From assembly GCA_029378245.1 (NCBI GenBank), contig JARKIF010000033.1:434001-498000 (forward strand): a stretch of 64,000 bases of DNA, in the 5' to 3' direction. The notes under the pieces are model-generated. The model was not told where the DNA came from, made no database searches, and saw nothing but the letters and a program-made list of their open reading frames with translations. The position numbers and the translations under genes are program-made. Shown in pieces: positions 21,529 through 32,831 of this stretch. Numbering within the stretch: position 1 is the first letter of the stretch; the number at the start of each line of letters is the position of its first letter. The stretch is from Roridomyces roridus. Taxonomy: Eukaryota; Basidiomycota; Agaricomycetes; Agaricales; Mycenaceae.

Positions 21529-22350
21529 CTACTTCTGCCCGACCTCCGATGTCTTCTTGCGCTCTTCCTCAACCAACCAAGGAGGCACTGCCTCAGAAAG
21601 CGGCGCACTCTCCCACTCCTCTTCACTCGACCTCAGCCCAGTCGATGTCGCCTTCTCCGTGAGCGACACCAGCCTAAACAAAGGATGATACCTCCGCTCT
21701 CCCCTCTCATCGACTTGGCTCTTGAAATTCCCTACGCTGGTACTGCGCACCCACGTGGCGTGTGCATGGGCTTCCGCCGCCCCGGGAATTGGTGGCTCGA
21801 CGCTCAAACCCAAAGCGACTGTGTTCCCAGCACTGGAGGTGAGGATCCGTGCATACGAGTCGCAGCTGTGCACCTCTGACACGACGACTAGATCACGCAT
21901 GGATGGTTCTTGGAGGAGTTTGCGCAGGGCTCCGGGCGGGTCGATGTATGATATGGTGGGGTTGGACATGACGAGGAGGGCTCCCTTGCCGGAGGTGAAT
22001 TTGTATGCGCCTTTGAGTTTGCATTGGGCTAGAGCGGGGGTGGATCTTTTGGTTTGGGTAAGCAGGTGCATTCAGTGCGATCGCCGCGTATTGGTTGGGA
22101 CGAAGACTCACCCGGCCACAGCCCCGCCTACATCCACTTGCACTGCGTTGTTAGAAACAATCCACGACTCGCCCCGCTCCCCGTTCTCCCCGCTGGTACT
22201 GCTTTTGTTCGGCTTTGGAATGCCATACTTCTCCGCCAAGCCATCGTCGTAGATATTACCTTCCCTCAGGAACGTGCCATTCTTGCGCCAAAACAGCAGT
22301 CCGCGCTTCCCTTGGGTAATCCGACCCCAGTCGCCGACTTTTACTTCCAT
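21529..22350 (-). CDS. Beta-rich protein of unknown family, divergent partner of the caspase gene
   Basis: Two exons (22350-22112 and 22045-21529) with a 66-base GT-AG intron, in phase, give 251 aa. It starts MEVKVGDWGRITQ and reads FWRKNGTFLREGNIYDDG near residue 25. Exon 2 alternates hydrophobic and polar residues in the way of beta strands: GAYKFTSGKGALLVMSN, then LRKLLQEPSMRDLVVVSEVH, SYARILTSSAGNTVALGLSV. The last 40 residues are charged (SSEEEWESAPLSEAV). No signal peptide or membrane helix is visible. I do not recognise the family with confidence. Length and strand pattern loosely recall fungal gasdermin-like proteins, which is speculation. The neighbouring caspase-domain gene is transcribed divergently from 1.2 kb away. 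Confidence 0.68.
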
Positions 22351-23516
22351 CTGTGACGGAGTGTTAATGGAAGCGTGCAGCGGGAGCGGGAGTTAGAACT
22401 CCAATGAACCTCTGGATCCCAGCTTGCGTATTTTCTGGATGCGCGGAAGAGCAGCTCAACGTAGGTACGTTCGCTGTTTTGCATTGTGATGTTTGTGGAG
22501 TCTTGACTTGCGTGTGGGTATGTAGGAGGGGAGGGAACTCTCTGCGTGGATCGAGCGAAGCATGCTTATAGCGTAACTCTGATTGTGGGCAACGTGATAG
22601 TTGGAAGGCAGCCTTGAGGCTAGGAGGGCCGTAGGCGCCTGGTGAACCAGTTAGCATCGCGGCCGGGTCTCGGTCTTGCCTCGTCAAGTCGGTCAGTACT
22701 TCGCCATGGCTCATTTGAATTTCTTGGCGATGAATTCAGCTCAATAGAAATCATGGAAAGCGATAGTCTATAACCTGGGTCGGGGAACGCTTACTTCCCA
22801 TGTCTGCCTCGGTTAGAGAAAGTGCGCAAAGGTGCGTGTGTTTGTTTTCCCCAATGACTCCGCGGCGTTTTTGTTGGCAGTCCAGACGAATCCTCATTTC
22901 CGCGACCTCGAGTAACCGGGTTCCATTTGGCATATTTCCTCTTCGATTATGTTCTCGGTTGGTTCTCGGCGGGTGGTCTTTTTTGACTGATCAACACGAT
23001 GGGCGTCCCAATTTTAGTAGACTTACGGTATGTTTGACTTTGTTCCGTTTTTCCAGTGCCACACACAGCCTGTCACACACACAGCCTCGTCTACAGCAGC
23101 TACTACCATATCGCGCTCATCCCTTGTTCGACGCTCTATCTGAATCAAGGAAGCTCTCAAATCCTGACGTCCTCAAGTCCCAACATGGCCCAGATGGCCC
23201 CGATCTCCGGCGGAACGATGCCCATCGCGGACGAGTGCCTTCGAAAGCCTCGCCCGCACAACGAGGCGGCCCTTCGCAAACCGGGGTACGGCGTGACTCT
23301 GGCTCTTGCTTTCCATCCCGTGCATTCCATTCCAATTCATTTCATGTGGATCGGATTCTTATATGTATTCCGTCGCCTTGGTGGCAGGGCTCCACCCTTC
23401 ATTCCCGAGGTCTGACGGGTAAGGAACCTGCGGCGCACGTAACACGAGCTCGTCGTGCCCTTCTCTCACTCTCCCTCCCTCCATCCCTCTTCTCTTGCCA
23501 GCTCATCTCGCTAAGC
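22351..23516. other. Shared upstream region of the divergent pair; one weak small ORF
   Basis: Contains the promoters of the minus-strand gene and of the caspase gene. A plus-strand ORF from 23185 to 23415 (begins MAQMAPISGGTMPIADECL) would encode about 76 aa with a hydrophobic segment near its end; I recognise nothing in it. It may be a leader exon or an independent small gene. Confidence 0.3.
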
Positions 23517-26264
23517 ATGGACTCTGATGAAAAGTGCGTCTCGGCAACTAGTCAGACGAAGGATATCTTATCGTGTCCAGGCTCAGGACAATTGAACTCA
23601 CAGGTACGTACTCTGGATTTGCTCTGCCCCAGTCTCATCACGTACCCAGTTCTGCGAGCGGAGGGGTCCCGACGTCCGACTGTCTGCTCATGGTTTAGCA
23701 AGCTGCATATTGAAATTCGGACTGATAATTGGGTTCTCCGCACGACAACCATCCGAGGAATATCCTCGCCTGCAGTTTTGGGGCAGACATTCCAATTGTG
23801 ACCATCGTCTTCATTTTTCTTGGTTGGAATTGTTCTGATGATGCGATACAGGGAACTCGCGGACTCGAGAGAGTTTTCGCTGAGCGTTTACAAGAAGCGG
23901 CCGTTTAAGCGGCCCATAGCGATGGGTACAGCAACTGTGGCCGTTGACCTCGAGGCTCATGATCAAGGTATTTATACTCTTTTTCATTTCCGGTCGGCGC
24001 ATTGAAATCGATCCAGATATCGTCAAGACCCTCCCTTCGTCTAATATCAGTGTCACGTATCGGCTGCATCAACCTGGGCGGGTAGTCGCGTGAGTTGCTG
24101 AACTGGATGAAGCGCATGGAATTGACGAGAATCACAGCAACGGGCCTCGATGCTGCGTATTTGCCCTGATAGTGGGTATCGACAAGGTAAAAGAGACATC
24201 TTTTTCTGTGAATGTGTCTCACAGAGAATTAGTACGCGTCCAGCACCATCCCTAATCTCAGAGGATGCGTCAACGACGCTCAGACGATGCGAGCATTCTT
24301 GACGAATCGGTTCCACATTCCGGAGAAACAAGTGGCGTTTTTGGCCAACGAAGAGGCTACGCGCGACGCAATATTACGAACTTTCCGGACTCATCTCATC
24401 GAAAATCCGGACATTGAGAACGGCGATACGATGATAATATACTATGCTGGACATGGGAGTCGTGTGAAGGCGCCGGATTCGTGGCCGTCGACGGATGACA
24501 AGATCGAGACATTCGTTCCGCATGATGAACGAGGGAAGGATGTACAAGGGGAGCTGGTACACGGAATCCCAGATCGTACCATAGGTTTGCTTCTAAGCCA
24601 GCTGGCGACAGCGAAGGGCAACAATATTGTATGCATTTATCTTCTATACCGCTCAGCGAAAATAACCCAACTGTGCAGACAGTAATTCTGGACTGCTGCC
24701 ACAGCGGCAGCCTCACGCGGGTCTCAGATCCCCCCAACATCCTTCCCATCTTGCGCTACGTCGACACGCCCACCCCAATTCCTGAACATCTAGATCAAGA
24801 GTTGTGGGCGAGCTCACGGATGCCAGGGACCGTGCCTTCGCCCCTGGACACCAGCTACGAGCTCATGGACTCGCATACTTTGTTGGCGGCGTGTCGATAC
24901 CAACAACGCGCGCGGGAATGCATCTCCACGATCACCGGCTCGCCGTGCGGGTTCTTTACGGACGGGCTGGTCAGAGCCCTCCGTGGGATTGGGCCGCTCA
25001 ATCGCGTCACTTATGCGGAACTTTTGGATATGCTTCCGACGCTCCCAGATCAAGATCCACAGTGCGAAGGCGCGAATAAGCGGAGGTTTATCTTTCAAGG
25101 GGGGATGTGCGAGCCTGCCGAGTCACTGTCTTGCGCGGTCCGGGTGAAGGAGGATGGGACACTCAAGGTTGATGTTGGGAGTATGTTTGGCGTGGTCGTC
25201 GGCACGCAGTTTGTGTCCGAGAAGGATCCCCAGACGGACCCCGACCGCGTCTTTGTCGCCGTGTCCGTCGATTTGAATTCCGCGATTTTGATGGCGAGGG
25301 TTCCGCAGGTTCTTCCGACTGGGACGAGGCTGGTCGTGGCGCACTGGAAGAACGAGGCGGCGATGATGAAGGTTTATATCCAACCCGACGAAGACTTACC
25401 GCTGTCCGCCAGTGATCTCTTGGTGCCGAGGACGACGCCCAGATTCCTCGTGGTGGATTCACGAGATACTGCGGACCTTGTGATCAAACGCACATCCAAG
25501 GAGGAGATAACACTCACCCGTCTGGATGCTCATCTGGCGAGGTACGACACACCCGATGTTTTGTTGAACGTTCCTGCTATCGCGCACATCCCCTATGTCC
25601 TCGACTCGATTGGCCGGTTCAATTATTTCCTCGCGAAACACAATACGCAGGACGTGTTGGATTTAGGCCGGGATGTGCAACTGGAGATGCACCGCCTGAC
25701 AGGCGAGTTTGGGTTCCGCGTCCCGGATACCGAGTTTGGGAATATGGTTGTAGACGGCGAGGTGAGGTTCCAGCTGGACCCGGAGGCAAAGTATGGCTTT
25801 GCAATTTGCAATTATTCAAAGTACGACTTGTTCCCGTATCTCTTTTACTTTGATCCGGCGACATACAGCATTGATGTGCGTGTCTCTTATGTATTCGGCC
25901 ATTCGAACTTATTTTTTTTATTCAGGCGTGGTACCTCCCGGAGTCCAAGACGATGGCGGCGCCGTTGCCAGCGCGCGGAGACTCGGATGCACCACCGGCC
26001 CAGATTACCATTGGCTATGGCACGGGCAGCGTGTACGCTTTTCAGTTCGTAGTGCCCGACGGAATCAACAAGGACACGGGGTTCCTCAAGTTGTTTGTTT
26101 CGACGAAGTATCTTGATCTGCAGTCCATTGAGCAGGTCGCGGCGGTGGATGCGATCATCGGGCAAGGACGAGGGCAGGAGGGGGAGCAGCGTCTGGCTAT
26201 AGATGAGGGAGTTTGGGGTGGGTGGGATGTGCCGATAACCATAGTTGTTGAGGAGGATTCGTAG
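23517..26264 (+). CDS. Caspase-domain protein with N-terminal C2-like segment
   Basis: Nine exons (23517-23533, 23581-23603, 23650-23797, 23852-23967, 24017-24089, 24138-24186, 24233-24628, 24679-25875, 25926-26264) join in phase to 785 aa. Residues 1-125 resemble a C2 domain: WFSKLHIEIRTDNWVLRTTT, then FSLSVYKKRPFKRP and AMGTATVAVDLEAHDQ. The caspase fold follows: FALIVGIDK, IPNLRGCVNDAQTMRAFL, the catalytic-histidine motif IIYYAGHGSR and the catalytic-cysteine motif VILDCCHSGS, so both dyad residues are present. KIETFVPHDERG between them is typical of the Agaricomycete family. After residue 400 a long beta-rich C-terminal region ends in WYLPESK...VPITIVVEE. Likely a cysteine endopeptidase of the metacaspase/caspase-like group acting in the cytosol, perhaps at membranes through the C2-like part. 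The first two tiny exons are the least certain. Confidence 0.85.
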
Positions 26265-27374
26265 ATGGACCGTATTCAGACGCTCCATGGACGCAGAGAA
26301 GAGCTTGGGAGTATTGTATTTCTCTTTCAGATTAAATGCTCGGAGATTCGATTTTCACCATCTATCACACTATGAATGATTCCGCATCCAAGGTTCATGA
26401 TCAGTCAGTGCAAGCTTCGGGGAGGCGTGGAATTCCGATGCACATAAATTGTATCAGGTACAGCTGCAGCCCTACCGCTGAGATGGCAAGTATTCCCAGC
26501 CTCAACATCCGCATTGGCCGAGTCTTGCCGGCCGCACGCCATGATCCGGCAACGCGACGCGCTATAGTATCGACATCAGCGAGACGCAGTATGCAAGAGG
26601 CGCAATCGTGTCTGGCCCAACGGACAGGATGGTGAGATGACGACGCTGTGGGTGCTGGAAGAGGATGTGAAGGGCGAGCTGAAGGAGTAGCATGGCGTGC
26701 TCGACGAGTGCCGCGTCATCCTCACAGATGGATGATTCTTCGCCCGCGAGGCTCACAGCGCCTTGTACATCCACCGTCACCGACCCTTCCTAGCCACGAA
26801 TTCTTCTCGCGCACCGCTGTCAGAGGGAGATCGTCGCATTCCAGAGTGAGACTGGCCTCGTCTCATTGCGTCCGCGCCCACTCGCAGGCGATAGTCGTTC
26901 CAAGTCCCCAGCGGACGCCACCCACACCACCCCGTGGATCACGATAGAGTATCTATTAACAACATCCCCGACTCCGAAACCTCGGTGCGGCCCCGTCGGC
27001 GCCCCATCAAAGGACCGGACGGCCCAGACCGAGGAGGGTACACTGTTTATCTCCGTCTCTTGAAAGATGAGAGTCGCGTAGATGAGATGGGAAGGTTGGT
27101 GGAAGGAGAGCAGCCTAAGTCAAGCCTAAATAATAGCCGACGGATCACCCAACAAAGCGACACAAACAACTTCTTCTTCTCCCATGATCTGCTCACGATA
27201 AGTATCCTTCGTCCCGAGGTCACGATCCGCAAACGCCATCTACAGTCAATCCACAGCAGTTGCTGCAACAGCAAGAATGTTTCGGCATTCCGGCCCCTGC
27301 CAAGCTGTGTGCACAGGCTGAAGCCTGTCAGGGTCAGCGTCGATGCCCATGCCCGGCCTTCTTCAAGCTCCTCC
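26265..27374. other. Intergenic, no gene recognised
   Basis: A plus-strand ORF (26934-27497) crosses the start of the next gene but its first part has no recognisable features and is probably not coding. Nothing else is supported. Confidence 0.3.
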
Positions 27375-29685
27375 ATGCATATCGATTTCCCCAGCTTCCA
27401 CGACGACTCCCAGTCGGTACAGGATCACGATGACTCTGGCGCATATCTGTATGTGTTCTTTGGCCCACCTGGCCAGTCGCTCCTCCTGACGCAGTGACGC
27501 CAACAGGCAGGGATCCCCTTTTTTCAATCAATCTAGCCCCTTCGAGGTCTCCGGCGGCTCATTCACGCATATCACCAACGTCCATACCAAATCTCGTCCA
27601 GATTTCCGCATGATCCCGCTGGGGGACATCGACGTCCGCGATAAAATCGTATACCATCGGCAGCATCCAGGACATTTCGTGAAGCAGATGTATTCCGCTC
27701 GGATTGACAGTCGAGAGTCCCCTATGACTGTCGCATTGTACATGGGTCAGGGTGCAGAGGAGGTGAGTACTTGACTCTACAATTGAGCGTCTGGTTAAAG
27801 AACGACGATGGTCAATCGTGATTAGGAATGGCGGCGCGAAATGTCTAAATACTCACGGTCACGGTAAGTGGGCACTTTCTATGGACCAGCACTCACTGAC
27901 CGGTGTACCCAGTCACCCGAATCTGATACAAGTATACGCGGTAGCGTCGTCAAATGGTATTTGCGCCACCATATTTCACGACGGTAAGCAATCGTGGAGC
28001 GATTCCTGATTGCAATTGAAAATGATTAGAATTGATACCACTGGACCGCTTCGTCCAGACATGTAGTGCGCACTCACCCCTTTGGGCGGTGTATGTCCTG
28101 TTCTGCTCCGTATGTTTTGTTTTTCTGCCGAGTTCGAAAGATCTCATCGTCAATGCCTGCTCTGCAGAATACACTCATTGCGGTAAGTGATTGAAACCAT
28201 GATGCCTGGACCCGCTTTCCCAAGCTGAACGGCTCCTAGGATTTATTGCACGCACACCAGGAATGTTATCCGGGTCGAACGACGGTGAGTATCCTATACA
28301 GTGCCGGATTGTATATTCTCAAGTTCTTCAACAGTATGAGTACTCATACAAACAGTGGTTGCGGAGTGGCAACGGTCGACTCTGCGTAGACCTCATAATC
28401 GCCAGACCACTAGGGACGGACGACTACCTGGCGGTTACGAATATGCTTCCTGGCGGCACAATTTGGGAGAGTGTCGGTTGCTTTGAACCGCAAACAGAGT
28501 CGCATGTTCTGTCTGTTTTGCCTCTCTACCATTGGGATTGCGACTGGGGTTTCATGGCTAATGACACATCCTTCTCGATCCCCGCATCATCCACCGTGTA
28601 CCTAGGTGCAGTCGTGGACGCAAGCTGCCGGAATGTCGGCTCATTCCTGGAAATGGCGGAGATGTCTTCGGATGGTGATTTACGTCCTGAGTGGGGACTC
28701 AGACGAAAGTACGGGGAGCCCACAGCAATGCAGAACGGCTGGACTTGGTGAGTTGCCCCAGTTCTGCATTGAATACTCCATTTTAAATCCAAATTATCAG
28801 TGTACCCACATGCGACATTCGGGATATCTCCATTGCAACATTCATTCCCAACCACTATTTGTGGATAAGTCAAGCGAACTACATCTTCAAGCGTCTGCAA
28901 ATCACATCGGAACAAGAAAAATACGGTGGGTGCATCGACCTCGTGCAAATTCCGTTCTTACGTGGCGCGAAAGTTTTCACGTATCATGTTAGATTCAGAC
29001 TTGGATTCGAGAAGACCCTCAATGACTGTCCGCCTGGCTACCTGTTCCTGTGCCCTGGTTCCGACTTCCAAGTCGGTCCGTTGGAATTCCGATGGCCTCA
29101 ATGTCCGGCGTATTGGAGCCTGGATGAATCCGGAAAGGAACGACTGGGTGAAGTGGAAGCGCACCGCCTGGGCTTTCCAAACATGACATTCGCAACCAAA
29201 GTGTGCGGTCTTTCGTGGCATCAAAATGCTTATACGGCGGTGGCAAAACTTCACCAAGCCAAGGGCTTTGATCCATATACACAAGACGCAGCCCGACATC
29301 TCGAGGAACCTCTTTTTCATGTGTCGACCAAATGTCAGCACCCTTTTGCGCGTAGTGCGTGTCTCATGTTTCACATTGTTCTCCAAATCAATGTTACTTA
29401 TCTAGTTGACAACGAGAGCGTGGAAGATTTTCAACTGGAAGGCGACAACGAAGCTAATGACGGGCCCGGTGCAGCCTTAGACCTCGGTGAGTACTAACTA
29501 TCGCCATTCAACTCATTTACGCTCACCAAACGCGAAACTATGGAACAGACGCGTATGATGCAAGACGCCTTGATGTAGATTTGCTTCCGAGTCTCTGCGA
29601 CTGTCGTCGATGGACGGAGACCGTTCAATTTGTACTGATTGTTCTCAATACTTTACTTGCGGTGTACGGAAGGCTGTACATGTAA
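27375..29685 (+). CDS. Kinase-like (pseudokinase) protein of an expanded Mycena-type family
   Basis: A multi-exon gene. Clear exons are 27375-27448, 27507-27762, 27826-27863, 27913-27983, 28335-28747, from 28801 to about 29486, and 29549-29685; one or two short exons lie between 28030 and 28281. It starts MHIDFPSFHDD. The N-lobe reads FTHITNVHTKSRPDFRMIPL, then MYSARIDSRESPMTVALYMG, an alanine-lysine-lacking version of a kinase strand, and HPNLIQVYAVASSNGICATI, typical of kinase strands 4-5. Later blocks include STVYLGAVVDASC, YLWISQANYIFKRLQITS, CPPGYLFLCPGSDFQVGP, CPAYWSLDESGKERL and LHQAKGFDPYTQDAARHL. The C-terminus is a membrane helix (VQFVLIVLNTLLAVYG). I see no HRD or DFG motif, so catalysis is doubtful. 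The family resemblance is from memory of Mycena proteomes. Confidence 0.75.
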
Positions 29686-31406
29686 CTTGTCCGACTCGAG
29701 CCACTGCTAATACGTTCGCGATACTCCGTCACGCCGGGGTCGGACTGCTCCAGCATCTTTGCGCCGGCAACGACCACACGATCAAGGAGCCCCGCTCGAA
29801 GGGCCTGCACGAGCCAAGTGTACCCCGGAGGTGCGTTTGTCGGATAGCGCCGAACGCTAGTGCGTCAGAAGACTGCGCCTGGAAACATGCGCTCAGACGC
29901 CCGCGGACAGATATGATGATGCCGATAAATCAGAATGGAAAGGAGATATCTACTACCACATGAAAGCAGGAAGCAATGCAGAGCCGAATCGGACGCCGCG
30001 GCTTGAGAGGGTCGAGGCGTCCGGCGTAATGTATGCCTCGTCCGCAGACTGGAGCATTGGATTGAGACGGAGAATAGACAGAAGAGTCGCAAGGACGCAC
30101 ATTGCAAGGCCCGTGTTCCTCTCGAGCGCTCGTCATACAATACATGGTACGTCTCAGAATGATCTGGCGCCTGCACAGATTGTCTGCCAGATAGTAAGGA
30201 AGAGGAGTCAGGACATGCGACGTCGACTATATTGGAGGAAGCTTCAGGACGCAGGTAGAAGGAGATCGTACGCCATCCACGCTCGCTCGATAAACGGCGC
30301 CATGGTCGCAAGGGACTAGTCGAGTCATCGGAATATGCGGTCTGTCTATGAAAGGTGTCGATACGACAGTACCACTTTCGACACGACAGGCTGGATTCGA
30401 GCCTATCTAGCGGCGGGGATTCGCAAAGGCAACGACCTGGGCAAGCGTAGCGAGGGATTCTGAAGGCCATAGTGACAAAGAGCAGTGTCATCATCATCAC
30501 CTGACACAAGCGCGAGCACGTGCAAACAACGCGTCGTACCCCTATCGGTGCTCAATCAACTGGAAATAATTTATGCCCATGAATGACAAGAGAGTACACT
30601 GTGACGACGTAAATTAATACTATTCGAAATCCGATCAGGCTTGTCTTTGGCCACGGAAGTCGAACGAGTGGGGGAATATGCGTCAACACTCCAAATGGGG
30701 GCAATCAACGACCGAATCTGGTCAACAGATAATATTCGGTAGGTGGTACGTGAACGGCAGAAATACGGCGGGACGGATACGGATAGCCAAAAACGGTGGT
30801 GGCGATGAATACGGCGGAACAGCGGAACTGATGGCGCTGATGGCGGGATTTGATCGCTGTGATGGACAGCGAGCGGGCAGCGGGATGAACGGTGGTATTG
30901 ACCCTGGGCAGCGGATTTACGACCGAGCCAGGCGACCAATGTAGCAGCTAGATAAAAAAAGATAAGATTGTTGGTACAGACCACAGCGCCAGTGAAAACT
31001 GGGGGGGGGGGGGGGGGTACTACTACGACTAGCTACTTTTCCGCTCCTTATATACCCTCCCGGAAATCCACGGATCAATTCTCTGCCGAACCAGTGCCGC
31101 GAACTCGGTCTTGGTAATAGCTCAATAATCCGCTTGATAATGAGCTGCGGGCACGGGAATCCGGTCATACACGGAGATCATGCCGATCACGCCGCGTCGT
31201 CGGCATGTGATATGTGCCGAGTTGCCGAGTGGTGGAAATTGAAAAGTGTTGTCGAAGTTGTGATGAATGAATGATGCCGTTGTTGGCAAATGCTCGGCGT
31301 GTGATGTGAAGCCGTCGAAATACATTCTGATTGATTTTGTATTCCAACGCACATGCAAAACCCACGTGATTCCAATGGTTTCACATTTGTGGCATCACAA
31401 CACCAG
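29686..31406. other. Intergenic; 17-base G run at 31001-31017
   Basis: No supported gene. A minus-strand ORF at 29865-30509 has no recognisable domain and is cysteine/arginine-rich in an unstructured way. Around 30740-30910 the sequence is rich in GGCGG/GATGG repeats. An uninterrupted run of 17 G lies at 31001-31017. Confidence 0.35.
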
Positions 31407-32197
31407 CTACATTCGACACTTGACCCACTCGCACTGTCTCTCCAACTCCAAAATAGCATCCCTCGAAACTTTCTCGGGAGAGAGAGGTCTCGGCAAATGA
31501 ACGCAGGATGCCCAGTCGTGCATCCAGCGCGTCTCAAGGAAGGCGGCGTCACATTCCCTGCTGAACTGTTTCTGAGACTGCAACGCTGCGAGCAGTCGGT
31601 CCTTGACCCCGGCAGCATAACACTGCATATCCTCCACCAACAGCCCGCCGGCTGTCTTTGCCACCGACTCTGTGCACGCCAACTCGGGCTTCCACGATGT
31701 GAGTGTGGTCAAGGCGACGTCGCGCGAGGGTGTCGAGGATGGAATTGGAGGACACGCCAGAAAAGGGGAGATCGTGGAGAACGGGGGTAAATCAGAGTCG
31801 AAGGAGTACACTGCCATTCGGGGAGGAGGTGGCATGCATATCTGCATTGTCGAGGAGACGTCGATTAGGTAGGATGGCGGCGATTCCCAAGTACTCGACG
31901 CGTCGAGGGAGGGCCCGAGCGCATTGGTCCCGTCTATGAGGCTGCTAATGGAAGCCTCTTCATGGGAGTGGTGTCGGGGCTCAGACTGCGGCGGGGCGTT
32001 TAGTGCACGGCCGAATCCAATGGGTTGGGGTGGCAACATAGTAGTTTGAAATTGGGAGGAGGGGAGACCTGTCTGCATTCAGCTCCGCCATGGAGAAGGA
32101 GGGCGCGGGCTGCGCCACGTGAGGAAGGGATCAATCCAGCTAAAGGGACTGAACTCACCTCGTCGTCCGCCAGAAGCATCGCTATGCTGATTCTCAT
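31407..32197 (-). CDS. Hypothetical protein
   Basis: A 234-aa product is obtained by joining 32197-32159 (MRISIAMLLADDE) to 32072-31407 across an 86-base GT-AG intron; a single-exon start at 32078 gives 223 aa. The N-terminal half is proline/serine-rich and looks disordered (PPQPIGFGRALNAPPQSEPR). The C-terminal third looks helical and is richer in charged residues and cysteine (LERQCEWVKCRM at the end). I do not recognise a domain. The open frame over 660 bases and the canonical intron favour a real gene, but nothing more. Confidence 0.45.
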
Positions 32198-32831
32198 GTT
32201 TGAGTGCCGCTGATTCCACTGAGGGTGGGTGGTGCCAGTGGTAGTTGCGAGTCAAGATATTAGACCCGCACAATTTATGCGCAACCGGTTACCTTTTTTG
32301 AACAAACGAGGACAAAGGAACAGGTGCTAGGACCGTGTCGAACAAACACCATCAATTCACATTGTTCTCGGATTGTTTGGTGATGGTTATGAGTACGCTC
32401 GAATCGGACTGTAGGTGTCTTGGCAAAGGAAAAGCTGCAAGGACCGACCCAGGAAAAAAAAGTTGTAGCTCTCCGTTGGCTCTCCTTGCATAGGCCCTCA
32501 TCCCAATTGAGCGGGATGTTATTCGAGTTTCGAAGGCAATTGACGGGCCTGACTTGGGTATCACATTGGATTGAGGATTCAGATTGAACTCCCGCTGACC
32601 GATTTAGAAGTTCCTAGTCTTCTGTCAGACGGTAGTTAAATCTGCGTCAAGGACTGGGAACAATCATAGATTGGGTCTAAAGTGCCCGCCGCGCGCCATC
32701 GGCTCGGGAGCCAAGGAAGCGCGGCCTCGGGAGGCTCTGTGCCGAATGGGCAGCAGAACGGGCCAATGGGAGACTAGGAGAGGAGAACCGGAGGGCGAGA
32801 GCGACGAGGAGTGAAAGCGGCCAAAGGCAAA
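32198..32831. repeat. Intergenic with dispersed repeat copy at 32370-32535
   Basis: Bases 32370-32535 are related to 19341-19480 (shared GGTGATGGTTATGAG and GAGCGGGATGTT blocks). The remainder up to 32831 is the 3' side of the broken retroelement and shows no tyrosine-recombinase or integrase coding sequence. Confidence 0.45.

Noticed and set aside
24090..24137. Stop codon separating a small C2-like gene from a caspase gene
   Set aside because: The stop lies inside a 48-base intron with a perfect GTGAGT donor and CACAG acceptor; phases agree on both sides.
31001..31017. 17-base G run as a possible element end
   Set aside because: No inverted partner or target duplication is found around it, unlike the G-runs at 53.7-54.1 kb.
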